DNA of 64,000 bases from Paenibacillus sp. 453mf (GCF_900116105.1 NZ_FPAC01000002.1:186001-250000), one strand, 5' to 3'. Shown: positions 1 through 9,271, numbered from the stretch's first letter. Notes: a model not told the origin generated them from the letters alone. A program made the numbers and translations.

Positions 1-1
1 A

Positions 2-544
2 GACGTTGACTTCTCAGAACAAGGGCTCTTCCTTTCTCGGAAGGAAGAAGGACCATATCCTCGAACGGATATGGCCGTGGCTATGGAGGTTAGACCGGCA
101 GGAGGAGCGCTTGAGCTTCATTACGAGGGTAAGCATGAGTGGTCTCACTCAAACGCGGAGACGATCATAGCATCACTCATTCGGAAGTACAGTCCGGATC
201 AGATCTTTATCCAGTCTGCACTCCATCATGTGTTTGATTCTGATTCAGCGCCGGCTGTTCACCGCAGGGCAGAAGACGCACATAGCGGGGATGTCTGGAT
301 ACAGCTTGCCGAATGGCTCAGCTTGAACCAGCCTGAACCCGGAACCAGAGTACTGCTCGCGGCAGGAGATGATCATCATCAGATGTCCGTCTGCTCTGTG
401 ACGGTGCATTCGATGCCTGCACTAAATTTGCTGACGTTTAGCGAAGGAGAGATATGTCATGAAGAGTCTGGATTATACGACAGGAAAGATCAGCGGACTG
501 CTGCTCAAGACAGCAGTACCTATGCTTCTAGCCTCTCTCGTTAA
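2..544 (+). CDS. C-terminal part of a ketosynthase-like (thiolase-fold) protein, 5' end outside window
   Basis: The reading frame is open from the first bases of the window and stops at 544, so only the C-terminal ~180 residues are present. The tail contains a stretch of the form PGTRVLLAAGDDHHQMSVCS, which resembles the last strands of KAS III-type ketosynthases (PGD.VLL..FG.G...). The His and Asn active-site motifs expected just upstream (HQAN, GNTSAAS) are not recognisable (IQSA and HSGD occupy those places), so it may be a degenerate partner subunit. Its end overlaps the next gene by 86 bases, which is unusually long; the last ~28 residues could come from a shifted or lost stop. It begins the visible part of an operon with a MATE exporter, an arginase-like enzyme and peptidases. 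The family call is tentative. Confidence 0.45.
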   Translation, partial: DVDFSEQGLFLSRKEEGPYPRTDMAVAMEVRPAGGALELHYEGKHEWSHSNAETIIASLIRKYSPDQIFIQSALHHVFDSDSAPAVHRRAEDAHSGDVWIQLAEWLSLNQPEPGTRVLLAAGDDHHQMSVCSVTVHSMPALNLLTFSEGEICHEESGLYDRKDQRTAAQDSSTYASSLSR

Positions 545-1826
545 TATGATTACTCAGATGGCAAATGTGTTCTTTATGGGACATACAGGGCAGGATGTCC
601 TGTATGTACTGTCTTTATATATTCCGATCTCGTTCCTCTTAATTGCACTCGTCGAAGCTCTCCAACTATCTACTCAGGTTACGATTTCTCGTAATCGCGG
701 GAAGAACCAGACAGAAATTTCAAGCAAGCTGGCTCATTATGCTGCAGGCGGCCTTCTGCTGACGATAGCTGTCGGTCTGATCGTCATTCTGTGCGTACCG
801 CTATTCCGCTACTATTATGGCATTGCAGACTCAGTCCATCCTCTCTTCTCAGGTTACGTAAGGGGGATGATGATTGCTGCCATCCCAACGGTTCTTGGGG
901 CCATCGCAAATGCTGCCCTGCGTGGACTTGGGATGGCGCAGCAGGCTTCCATCATAGCGGTGGGGACAGCGGCAGTAAATGTACTGCTTGTGTACCTTCT
1001 GGTCCGTGTTATTGGCCTTAGCCTAAGCGGAATTGTCTACGCCAATATGATCAGCGGTCTGTTATCCCTTGCTGCTGCGGTTATTTATCTGATCCGCACG
1101 GGTCATCTCAAGCTTCCTCCACGTGTATGGAGGATGTCACAGTTAATTCTTTTACGGCATGTAGGTGTGCCTGTCTTTGTATCTTATTGTCTTATCTTCT
1201 TAAGCACGCTCTTCTACAACGGGATTATCAGCCCCTATGGTGAGAGTGTCATTGCCGGTTTCGGGGTAGGCTATCGAATTCAGACCATGGCCATCCTGCC
1301 AGGCATCGTGATCGGTTCAGCCATCGGAATTATCATTAATCAGAATATGGCTGAGAAGAAAGGCGAGAGAGCATACGAAGGCTTCAAGACAGGAATGCAG
1401 CACTCATATGCTGCCTATGTGCTGATCGCAGCCGGAGTATGGCTGTTCAAGGATTCAATCGTTTCCTTTCTTATTGTAGAGGAAGCAGCCCGGCAGGAAG
1501 CGGCACAGTATTTGAGCATAGTGGCACCATCTTACATACTGATGGGTCCGTTAATGACGGCACTTCTGACGATGGAACAGACAGGTCAGGGGTATAGAGC
1601 GCTTCTGCTGAACTCAGTTTATTTTATCCTTATCGTAACGGCCGGTTTTGGCATGACTTCTCTCTTAGATCAGCCAGAAGCCTTCTATTGGTGCATATTC
1701 TTCGCTAATCTGGCGGGAGCCAGTGTCATAATTCCCACGTTTCGAATGTATAAGAAACGCTATGTCCAAGCAGCATCGGATCCAGATCACAGAGCTCAAG
1801 AGAAAGTATTCTCACCACAAGCTTAA
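459..1826 (+). CDS. MATE-family multidrug/metabolite exporter
   Basis: A 455-residue, very hydrophobic protein with about twelve membrane helices in two six-helix halves, the usual size and layout for MATE (multi antimicrobial extrusion) transporters. The N-terminal region (KTAVPMLLASLVNMITQMAN) matches the start of MATE proteins that exchange Na+ or H+ for organic cations or peptides. The ATG at 459 is preceded by GAAGGAGAG at good spacing. It lies inside a biosynthetic operon and is followed 11 bases later by the arginase-like gene, so the likely job is export of the operon's product; that role is inferred from context. Confidence 0.85.
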   Translation: MKSLDYTTGKISGLLLKTAVPMLLASLVNMITQMANVFFMGHTGQDVLYVLSLYIPISFLLIALVEALQLSTQVTISRNRGKNQTEISSKLAHYAAGGLLLTIAVGLIVILCVPLFRYYYGIADSVHPLFSGYVRGMMIAAIPTVLGAIANAALRGLGMAQQASIIAVGTAAVNVLLVYLLVRVIGLSLSGIVYANMISGLLSLAAAVIYLIRTGHLKLPPRVWRMSQLILLRHVGVPVFVSYCLIFLSTLFYNGIISPYGESVIAGFGVGYRIQTMAILPGIVIGSAIGIIINQNMAEKKGERAYEGFKTGMQHSYAAYVLIAAGVWLFKDSIVSFLIVEEAARQEAAQYLSIVAPSYILMGPLMTALLTMEQTGQGYRALLLNSVYFILIVTAGFGMTSLLDQPEAFYWCIFFANLAGASVIIPTFRMYKKRYVQAASDPDHRAQEKVFSPQA

Positions 1827-1837
1827 GGAGGTGCGTC

Positions 1838-2965
1838 ATGAATCCATACTACCTGATGCAGCGTTTGGGAGAATCATGGGTTGCTGCGGATGAAGGCTTT
1901 ACACAGTTTTATGAAGTGCAGCCTGATTCCTGGAATAAGGATAGAGATACGCCGATTATTCCGGGTGTTCGTCATCCGCTCATTCCCTATTTTAAATTCA
2001 GGCCGCTGCTTGGTCAGCCGAAGCCAAACTTTTATTTGCTGGGTATCCCTTATGCAGGAGGGACCAGCATTCATGATTCATCCGTCGGTTTATTCGAGGA
2101 CAGCCTTAGGGCCGAATCTTGGAAAAGAACCGTGTACCCTGCCTTTGTATCACCATACACTTCTGGACTATATGACATTGGAACGGACCGGCGTCTTATG
2201 CAGGGGGTGATTCTGCAGGATTTAGGCTCATGCGTGAAAGAGCACTTCATCAGTGATGAATCGGGTGTGAGCTCGCCAGGAGTCTCAGAGGCAGTAAAGC
2301 TCTCGGTTACAGAGCAAGCAGGGCTATACAGTATAGGTGGAGATCATTCCATCACATACTCGCTCTTATCTGCATTTGTGGAGCAGATGAACAAGCCGAT
2401 TATTTTGATAGAGTTTGATGCGCACCATGATTGCGGCATCGATGCGCTTCATCATGATCGAATCCATCATGCAAATTTTGTACGCCATCTGCTGGCACGG
2501 GATGAAATTGCAGCGGTCGTACAGCTGGGACTTAGAGGCATCCGATCCGTGGATCAAATGTACACCCATGATAAGCTCATTCAAATTTCAGGAGAACGTA
2601 TGGAGCCGCAGACGATCCAGCGAATATTATCTGAACTGCGGATGAATTATCCGGAGGCAGTGGCCTATCTTTCCTTTGACATGGATTGTTTGGACCCCGG
2701 CACCTTTCCCTATGTTGACTTTCCGCTGAGCGGAGGCCCTTCCTGGCACGTCGTGCTGCAAGCGGTGGAAACGGTGCTTCGTTCCGACCTGTATTTTATT
2801 GGCGGCGATTTGGTTGAAGGTCAAGGTGTTGCCGCTTCTGATAGGGTGCCAGGACAGATGGAGCTTGCCTTGCGGCTGATGGTCCACATGCTCGAGGGAC
2901 TGCATCAGAACCGAATGTCTCAGGATTGCAGTCTACATATAGGGGAGATCTGTCATGAATCTTAA
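1838..2965 (+). CDS. Arginase/agmatinase-family ureohydrolase
   Basis: A 375-residue enzyme of the binuclear manganese ureohydrolase family. The metal-binding motifs are intact: GGDHS near residue 170, DAHHD near 195, and SFDMDCLDP near 280. Family members hydrolyse arginine, agmatine or formiminoglutamate, releasing urea or formamide. The ~100 residues before the first motif are longer than in housekeeping agmatinases. The start follows TAAGGAGGT. The stop overlaps the next gene's start by 11 bases, so translation is coupled. Placement between an exporter and an acyltransferase suggests a tailoring enzyme, for example converting arginine to ornithine in a peptide or free precursor. The substrate is not deducible from the sequence. 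Confidence 0.85.
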   Translation: MNPYYLMQRLGESWVAADEGFTQFYEVQPDSWNKDRDTPIIPGVRHPLIPYFKFRPLLGQPKPNFYLLGIPYAGGTSIHDSSVGLFEDSLRAESWKRTVYPAFVSPYTSGLYDIGTDRRLMQGVILQDLGSCVKEHFISDESGVSSPGVSEAVKLSVTEQAGLYSIGGDHSITYSLLSAFVEQMNKPIILIEFDAHHDCGIDALHHDRIHHANFVRHLLARDEIAAVVQLGLRGIRSVDQMYTHDKLIQISGERMEPQTIQRILSELRMNYPEAVAYLSFDMDCLDPGTFPYVDFPLSGGPSWHVVLQAVETVLRSDLYFIGGDLVEGQGVAASDRVPGQMELALRLMVHMLEGLHQNRMSQDCSLHIGEICHES

Positions 2966-3935
2966 AGAATCGTTTGAGCTTCACCGAAATGCAGTGCAGG
3001 TCGAGCTTGAGCAGCAGAGGGACGCCGGCATCAAGCTGGGCTACTTCTATGCTCTGATGAATATTGCGAAGGAAATGAGCACGCTTGACGGGCCAAGAAC
3101 GGCTGAGGAGACATGGATTGATTATTTGTCCTTCTTGCGAACGGTGGAGGAGCATAAGAGATCACCGTACTCCTTTTTGGAATGGGATGAGGTTCATGGA
3201 CGAGAGCACCTGCAGCACACCCTTCAGGAAGGAGGCGCTTTCCTCACTTTTCACTATGGGTTTGTCAGACACAATATGGTGACGATCGGACAAGAGATCC
3301 GGAAGGGTCATTACCGCGAAGGACTTCCTTTTTATTTGGTTGCGGAGAGGGATACCGTTATTCAGGAGAAGCAGCTCGATAAGTGGGAGTCTATTCGTAA
3401 ATATTCCAGAGCCGAGATGCTGAACTCCCAGGATGAGCTGATCGGCATCAAGCTGTATTCTCATTTGAAAAAGGGCGGCTGCTTCAGCCTGTTCGTGGAC
3501 GGGCAGACGGGTTATAACACAGACAATTATCAGCTGCAGCTGCCGTTTCTGACATCAAATATACGAACAAGAAGCGGGATATTCCGTATATTGTCCAAAG
3601 CCAAGAAGCCGGTGTGTCTGTATTTTATGACCATGACAACCGATTATAGGAGCCGTATCGTATTTCTTCCTCCGTTTCAGCCGAGTGAGGATGTACAGCA
3701 GATTGCAGAGCAGATCTATGAGCCTTTTCGATCTCAGCTGCTGCAGCAGCCGGAGCAGTGGCGATTCTGGGATCGTCATCATGAGCAGGTTCTATCCTGG
3801 AAGAGCGAGGATGAGACGACACATCATTCTTCTCATATCGAACTTCCCCGGCTTGATTGGATCAGCCGTCCTGTTGAAGGATTCGGTCAGCTTGGAGTGA
3901 ATCTGCAGCAAGCTCAAATATATAACCTGGGCTAA
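2955..3935 (+). CDS. LpxL/HtrB-like acyltransferase
   Basis: A 326-residue soluble-looking protein. The C-terminal pattern PEQWRFWDRHHEQ near residue 260 resembles the PEQYxWxHRR signature of LpxL-type lauroyl acyltransferases, and LFVDGQTG near 175 fits the same fold. The usual HX4(D/E) catalytic motif appears as HYGFVR near residue 98, so the acidic residue seems replaced by Arg; this is odd and could mean an altered or lost activity. Gram-positive bacteria lack lipid A, so the likely acceptor is the product of this operon. RBS GGGGAG lies ahead of the ATG, and the gene overlaps the arginase-like gene. Confidence 0.6.
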   Translation: MNLKESFELHRNAVQVELEQQRDAGIKLGYFYALMNIAKEMSTLDGPRTAEETWIDYLSFLRTVEEHKRSPYSFLEWDEVHGREHLQHTLQEGGAFLTFHYGFVRHNMVTIGQEIRKGHYREGLPFYLVAERDTVIQEKQLDKWESIRKYSRAEMLNSQDELIGIKLYSHLKKGGCFSLFVDGQTGYNTDNYQLQLPFLTSNIRTRSGIFRILSKAKKPVCLYFMTMTTDYRSRIVFLPPFQPSEDVQQIAEQIYEPFRSQLLQQPEQWRFWDRHHEQVLSWKSEDETTHHSSHIELPRLDWISRPVEGFGQLGVNLQQAQIYNLG

Positions 3936-3969
3936 GGTTCTTGGATTTTCATATTAGGGAGGTGACATC

Positions 3970-5346
3970 ATGTCCCATCGTTTCATATCAACAAAGCGCG
4001 GTAACGTATCTCTTCATTTATTGCCTACGACCAAATACTATAACGCCTATCTAACAGTATCTATTGTAAATAGCGGAGAAATTAATGAACAAATGTATTC
4101 CTTGCTCGGAAGATTACTCTGGACAGCAGGAGGCGCAGGCCTGAGCGAATCAGCGAAAAGAGAACGGTTATGTCAGCTGTACGGTGCAAGCTGTACTTAT
4201 AACATTGAGCAGAAGGGATCGAATCAGATCCTTTCTTATACCATTAAGGTCCTGCAGCCCAGTGATTCAGAGGTAGAGAGCTCACTCTCAAGGGAGGCGC
4301 TTAAGCTTCTATCCGAAATGATCATTAGACCTTCTGGGCTGAATTGTTTTGATTCAGAGCGACTGAGGGAGGAAGTAGATGGACTTAGGTATGCTGTAAA
4401 TCAAGAGGCACATGATCCGAGCTCTTTGTTAAAGAGCCGCTGTCTCTCCTATATCGGGTATGAATCACAATCAGCCGATAACGGTAAAGATGGCGAAGAG
4501 GCACCGTGGACCATAGAAGAGCACCATATATATGAGGCTTATGAAAAAGCAATTCGTTTACCCATGCACATTCACATTGTTGGCAATGTACTGCCCTCTC
4601 ATTATACGGATGATGTACTCTCCTGGTTTACACCTCCATCGCCCGCCGTACAAGAGCAAGGGGATGCGATTCTTATGCCTTCTGCGAACAATATAGCTTC
4701 CGGGAGCAGCATATCCTCCGAGAATTGTATACCTTCTGCAAGCAGTACACCTTACGCCCCTCTTTCAAGCGGGAAAGAGCATTCCCTCATGATCGAGCAT
4801 GGGAATTTCAACCAATGTAAATTAAATATTACTTATATGACCCATGTGTCCTATGGTTCGCCTGCTTATGCAGCCCTCTTCGTATTTCATAAGCTGTTTG
4901 CCGCCGGTCCCATGTCCCGGCTCAATCGGGAACTGCGAAGACGGAACCAGCTTGTATATCAAGTCATGAGCGAGCTGGATCGTTTCCGAAGACTTATGCA
5001 TATAAATACGGGCACTACGGTCGGAAATATGAGTGATATTCTCTCCATTATTGACAGAGAGCTGGAGCAGATCGCCGCAGGGAAGCTGGATGCGGCCGAA
5101 ATCACGCAGGCCATTGACGGAGTGCTTCATTTCATGAAAGTTGGCATTGATCTGCCCGAACAAGAGATTGATATCCATCTGGATCAATGCCTCACGGGAA
5201 CAACGATGGATACGGCAGACTTTCTGGCAAATATCACAGCTGTAACGGCAGATGATATCGTACAAATTGCATTAAATCTTGAAAAAGCCGTAACCTGGGT
5301 TCTTTTTCCGAATGAAACCCTGGACAGAAGCGGGAAGGGGGCATAG
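3970..5346 (+). CDS. M16-family peptidase-like protein lacking the zinc motif (non-catalytic partner)
   Basis: A 458-residue protein with the M16 (pitrilysin/processing peptidase) fold pattern, e.g. GGAGLSESAKRERLCQLYGA near residue 55, which matches YmfF/AlbE-type proteins. No HXXEH zinc motif is present at the expected N-terminal place, so it is probably the regulatory subunit of a heterodimer with the next gene. A Ser/Ala/Pro-rich stretch near residues 235-265 (SANNIASGSS...) looks like a flexible linker between the two halves. GGGAGGTGA precedes the ATG. In other systems such pairs (AlbE/AlbF, PqqF/PqqG) cleave leader or precursor peptides. Confidence 0.75.
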   Translation: MSHRFISTKRGNVSLHLLPTTKYYNAYLTVSIVNSGEINEQMYSLLGRLLWTAGGAGLSESAKRERLCQLYGASCTYNIEQKGSNQILSYTIKVLQPSDSEVESSLSREALKLLSEMIIRPSGLNCFDSERLREEVDGLRYAVNQEAHDPSSLLKSRCLSYIGYESQSADNGKDGEEAPWTIEEHHIYEAYEKAIRLPMHIHIVGNVLPSHYTDDVLSWFTPPSPAVQEQGDAILMPSANNIASGSSISSENCIPSASSTPYAPLSSGKEHSLMIEHGNFNQCKLNITYMTHVSYGSPAYAALFVFHKLFAAGPMSRLNRELRRRNQLVYQVMSELDRFRRLMHINTGTTVGNMSDILSIIDRELEQIAAGKLDAAEITQAIDGVLHFMKVGIDLPEQEIDIHLDQCLTGTTMDTADFLANITAVTADDIVQIALNLEKAVTWVLFPNETLDRSGKGA

Positions 5347-5350
5347 AAGC

Positions 5351-6616
5351 ATGAAACTGACACTCGATCAGGATGTAATAATAGAGCACTGTCTGCCAGG
5401 AGGCATGCTTATTCGCATTCTCCCTAGACCTCAGCATACCCACACTTTCACTTCGCTCAGCGTATCCTACGGGGCTATTCATGATGGAACGGAAGTCTCT
5501 GATTCACAGATCAAATCCGCTTCTATTGATGCTCCTTATGGAACGGCACACTTCTTGGAGCACATGATGTTTTGCCAGCCGGGACCCTCAGTCAATCAGC
5601 GCCTGCGTTCTCAAGGTGCATCGACTTCGGCTCTCACGAGGTATGATGTAACAACCTATCAGATGGCCTCTACGGATCAGTATTACAGCAACTTGGCTTT
5701 GTTTATAAATCTTATCCTCACGCCTTATTTTCCCGAAGAACGAATTCAATTGGAGAGGTCGATTATCAGGCAGGAATTATCCGGTTATACAGATGAGACC
5801 GTATGGTTATGTATGCAGCAGCTCCTCTCCATGCTATATGGGGAGAACCATCCATTGGCAATGGATGTCGCGGGTACACCGGACAGTATTGAAGGGATTA
5901 ATGCATCCGTGCTGCATGAGGTATATGGGCAGCATTATACACAGAACCGGATGGCGCTGACGGTAGCAGGCCCAGTTGAAGCTGACGCTGTCATTGATTA
6001 TCTGGAGAGTGCAATACCTGTACCGGCTGCCATTTCTCCTGCTTCTTGTGAACAAGTCACATTATCCAGGAATCCCTCCACAGACATGTACCGCGAAACA
6101 CAGAGGTTTCAGCCGATTCCGGTCGTTCAATTCGGCTTTGCAGCGGACCCTTGTGGTATGTCGGCAAGAGAGCACGTCATGCTGATGGTTGGACTAGAGG
6201 CTCTCTTTGGCGAAGCATCTCCGTTTTTTCAAGTGGCGGTTCACAACGGCTTGATCAATAAAAATGCAGGATGGGAGCATTATTATCGATCCTCATTTTC
6301 ATTTTCCATTATGAGCGGGTTCTCGATTGATCCCAAGCAGCTGTATAACCAGGTTGTCTCTTGCCTCAAGGAGCTGCCGAATCAAGGCATCAGCGAGAAG
6401 GTGCTGCAGATGAGCCGAATGAAATGCATTGGCCGCCATTATGCGGAGCTTGATTCGCTCAAGCAGGCCTGCATGTATGTATCGGAGTCAGCACTGATGG
6501 ATCTGAATTATATGAAGATGGGAGAAATGTTCCTCTTGCCTTCAGATGAGGATATTATGCACGTCTTGTTTGAATATGCAGTCCCTGAGAAGCTGCGGAT
6601 GTCGGTCATTACCTAG
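5351..6616 (+). CDS. M16-family zinc metallopeptidase (catalytic subunit)
   Basis: A 421-residue M16 peptidase with the inverted zinc motif HFLEH near residue 65 and the downstream glutamate in RQELSGYTDE near 140, as in YmfH/AlbF. The start is taken at 5351 because an AAGGGGG sequence lies about 10 bases upstream and the preceding gene stops at 5346; an in-frame ATG at 5312 lacks a binding site. With the non-catalytic neighbour it should form a two-component peptidase. Its place in an operon with a phosphopantetheinyl transferase and an exporter suggests maturation of a peptide product rather than general proteolysis. Confidence 0.85.
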   Translation: MKLTLDQDVIIEHCLPGGMLIRILPRPQHTHTFTSLSVSYGAIHDGTEVSDSQIKSASIDAPYGTAHFLEHMMFCQPGPSVNQRLRSQGASTSALTRYDVTTYQMASTDQYYSNLALFINLILTPYFPEERIQLERSIIRQELSGYTDETVWLCMQQLLSMLYGENHPLAMDVAGTPDSIEGINASVLHEVYGQHYTQNRMALTVAGPVEADAVIDYLESAIPVPAAISPASCEQVTLSRNPSTDMYRETQRFQPIPVVQFGFAADPCGMSAREHVMLMVGLEALFGEASPFFQVAVHNGLINKNAGWEHYYRSSFSFSIMSGFSIDPKQLYNQVVSCLKELPNQGISEKVLQMSRMKCIGRHYAELDSLKQACMYVSESALMDLNYMKMGEMFLLPSDEDIMHVLFEYAVPEKLRMSVIT

Positions 6617-6642
6617 CTGCTTATAGTGATGGGGGTGAATGT

Positions 6643-7323
6643 ATGAGCTGCACGTTAGAGGTGTGGATTCATTACGCTTCCGCCCAGGGGCAGTATATAC
6701 TGGGGCCTGAACTGCGGAATGCCTTGAACGACAGTGAAGTAAGAAGAATGCTTGGATACAGAACTATGAGAGACAGGGCCCAGTTTGCTGCTTCAAGAGC
6801 TTTCTTAAAATACGTGCTCAGCCAGCACCTCGGATGTTCTCCTCAGTCTGTACAGCTGGATTATCATGCGAGTGGGAAGCCGTTCGTCCGCCAAGGCATT
6901 GAATTCAACCTGGCACATACTGATAACTTGACATGCGTTGCTATTTCAGGCAGCTGCCCGGTCGGTGTAGATGTGGAACGCATTCGGGACATGCTGAGAA
7001 CAGAACGAATCGCTTCCCGGTTTCTGACTCCATCGGAACAGAAGTACTGTCTTGCAGCGGGTAATGAACACGATCGAACAAGAATACTACTACAGATTCT
7101 GACGCGGAAGGAGGCGCTCGCCAAAGCGACGGGGTCCGGAATCGGAGGCCAGTGGCTTAAACTGAACACGCTCGCGGACGACCATACCTGGATTCGGCAT
7201 TCACAATCGGAATCAGGGGAGTCCTATACGACTCGTCCGCTGTATCTCTCGAATGATTACATAGGATCGGTCTGTTATCAAGGCAAAGGCCCGATGAGCC
7301 TTAAATATCGTACAATACGTTAG
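6643..7323 (+). CDS. 4'-phosphopantetheinyl transferase, Sfp/Gsp type
   Basis: A 226-residue Sfp-type transferase, which moves phosphopantetheine from coenzyme A to a serine of acyl or peptidyl carrier proteins. The three family motifs are visible: SGKP near residue 75, GVDVE near 107 with the Mg2+-binding Asp/Glu, and RKEALAKATGSG near 155. The length is normal for Sfp. GGGGGTGA precedes the ATG. It is the last gene of the operon and implies that a carrier-protein enzyme (PKS, NRPS or dedicated ACP) is encoded upstream, outside the window. Confidence 0.9.
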   Translation: MSCTLEVWIHYASAQGQYILGPELRNALNDSEVRRMLGYRTMRDRAQFAASRAFLKYVLSQHLGCSPQSVQLDYHASGKPFVRQGIEFNLAHTDNLTCVAISGSCPVGVDVERIRDMLRTERIASRFLTPSEQKYCLAAGNEHDRTRILLQILTRKEALAKATGSGIGGQWLKLNTLADDHTWIRHSQSESGESYTTRPLYLSNDYIGSVCYQGKGPMSLKYRTIR

Positions 7324-7414
7324 ATTTAGCCCATTCCTTGTCTTGATTGAGAAGGGTGCGTAAATTATGATGTAGAGGAAGTGAGCAAACGAATATAAAG
7401 GAGGCTTTATCGCA

Positions 7415-9223
7415 ATGATTAACTTTCCTGTCCCCGACGCGGCTCAATTTTTCCAAACGAGTGTCATTCGATACTTTACGATCACCAAGGATGAATCCAG
7501 ACTACTGTTTAACAGCAACTTGAACGGTCAGCCGAACCTGTGGGCTATGGACCTGCCTGGCGGATTTCCTTATCCGCTTACATACGAGAATCAGTCAGGA
7601 AGCTTTATCAAGACAGACCCGAATGGCGAATATATATTGGCTGATTTTGACAAAGACGGCGATGAGAATCTGCATTTATATCTGCTGAAGCCTAGCGGCG
7701 GCAAGCCTGTTAAGATTGTGCCCGGCGAAGCGGACGAGAAGTTCTACTTCGTTAAGCTGTCGGAGGATGGTAAAAGAATATATTATGACACCTCCAAGGA
7801 TAATCCGGTTTACTTGAATTCCAGATGTCTTGACCTTGAATCAGGGAAGGACGAGCTGCTTCATGAAGGAGTGGATAGACCGACTTATCATGCGGCCATA
7901 AGCCCGGATGAGAGACGCAGAGCCTATCTCAAGATGTTCTCTAACACCCATCAGTCCCTGTTCATTCAATCGGATGGGGAGGCTGAGGTGAAGTACGTAT
8001 TCCCAGAAGATGAGGTTCAAGTCATTCGAAGCGTTACTTTTATCGATAACGATACTATGCTGTTTGTCACCAATCAAGGGAAGGAATTTGCTTACGTTGC
8101 TGAATATAACATCTCAACAGGTGAAATGAGAACAATTCAAGCCTTTGATCAGGAAGAAGTTACCGCTACCCAGTGGCATAAAGAGTCACAGACCATATAT
8201 ATCGGTACGAGTGTGGGAATTGAGAATCGAATGTATGCCGTCCGTTATGGAGACGAAGGGTATACCGAAGTCCCTCTGCCCGTCGATTTCGTAGAGCAGA
8301 TATCGGTGGCCGAATCGGGTAATCTATATATTCTTGGCCGCGGGGCAGTGAAGCCCTTCAACATCTACCGCTATGTGAATGGAGCATGGGAGCAGCTTAC
8401 GCATAACGTCGTTGTTGGTCTGACAGAAGAGGATTTGTGTTATCCGGATGTCATTAGATATAATTCCTTCGACGGGATGGAGATTGAAGCCTTGCTGTTC
8501 AAGGCAAAGCCGGAGGCCGCTAACGGCTATACGGTCTTCTGGCCGCACGGGGGACCACAGGCTTCGGAAGGCAAGTTTTTTAGACCGATGTTCCAGTTCC
8601 TGCTTGCCCGGGGATACAACATCTTCGCGCCAAACTTCCGCGGAAGCACAGGGTACGGGGCTACCTTCGTCAAGCTGGTCGAAGGAGACTGGGGCGAAGG
8701 GCCGCGACTGGACTGTGTAGCAGGTATCGAATGGCTGTTTGAACAGGGCATTAGCTCACCGGATCGTCTATTTATCGTGGGAGGCAGCTATGGCGGCTAT
8801 ATGACACTGCTGCTTGCCGGGCGTCATCCGGAGCTGTTCCGCGCAGCAGTGGACATCTTCGGACCTTCCAATCTGTTCACCTTCATTGAATCGGTTCCGG
8901 ATTCCTGGAAGCCGATCATGGAGCAGTGGCTGGGAGATCCGGTAAAAGACCGTGAACGGCTGATCAAGGATTCGCCGATCACTTATCTGAAACAAATGGT
9001 GAAGCCGATGCTCGTCATCCAGGGGGCTAATGATCCACGTGTAGTTCAGGCTGAATCGGATCAGATCGTTGCGGCATTGAAGGAGCAGGGGACAGAAGTG
9101 GAATATATTGTTTTGGAAGATGAGGGCCATGGCTTCTCCCGGAAGGCGAACGAAATTCTTGTATATACCGCGATGGCCGATTTCCTCGATAAGCATCAAG
9201 CCAGTGTAGAGGTGCACGCCTAG
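7415..9223 (+). CDS. S9-family serine peptidase (acylaminoacyl-peptidase/prolyl oligopeptidase type)
   Basis: A 602-residue protein with an N-terminal beta-propeller-like region (WD40/PD40-type repeats, residues ~1-340) and a C-terminal alpha/beta hydrolase domain. The catalytic triad is visible: Ser in GGSYGGY near residue 457, Asp in GANDPRV near 535, and His in DEGHGFS near 570. Such enzymes cleave short peptides or acylated N-terminal residues in the cytoplasm; no signal peptide is seen. AAAGGAGG precedes the ATG. It is separated from the biosynthetic operon by 91 bases and ends at a bidirectional terminator shared with nrdB. Confidence 0.9.
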   Translation: MINFPVPDAAQFFQTSVIRYFTITKDESRLLFNSNLNGQPNLWAMDLPGGFPYPLTYENQSGSFIKTDPNGEYILADFDKDGDENLHLYLLKPSGGKPVKIVPGEADEKFYFVKLSEDGKRIYYDTSKDNPVYLNSRCLDLESGKDELLHEGVDRPTYHAAISPDERRRAYLKMFSNTHQSLFIQSDGEAEVKYVFPEDEVQVIRSVTFIDNDTMLFVTNQGKEFAYVAEYNISTGEMRTIQAFDQEEVTATQWHKESQTIYIGTSVGIENRMYAVRYGDEGYTEVPLPVDFVEQISVAESGNLYILGRGAVKPFNIYRYVNGAWEQLTHNVVVGLTEEDLCYPDVIRYNSFDGMEIEALLFKAKPEAANGYTVFWPHGGPQASEGKFFRPMFQFLLARGYNIFAPNFRGSTGYGATFVKLVEGDWGEGPRLDCVAGIEWLFEQGISSPDRLFIVGGSYGGYMTLLLAGRHPELFRAAVDIFGPSNLFTFIESVPDSWKPIMEQWLGDPVKDRERLIKDSPITYLKQMVKPMLVIQGANDPRVVQAESDQIVAALKEQGTEVEYIVLEDEGHGFSRKANEILVYTAMADFLDKHQASVEVHA

Positions 9224-9271
9224 CAGTCTGTTACCAAAATGTGTGTGAAATAGAACATTCAGATTTATAGC

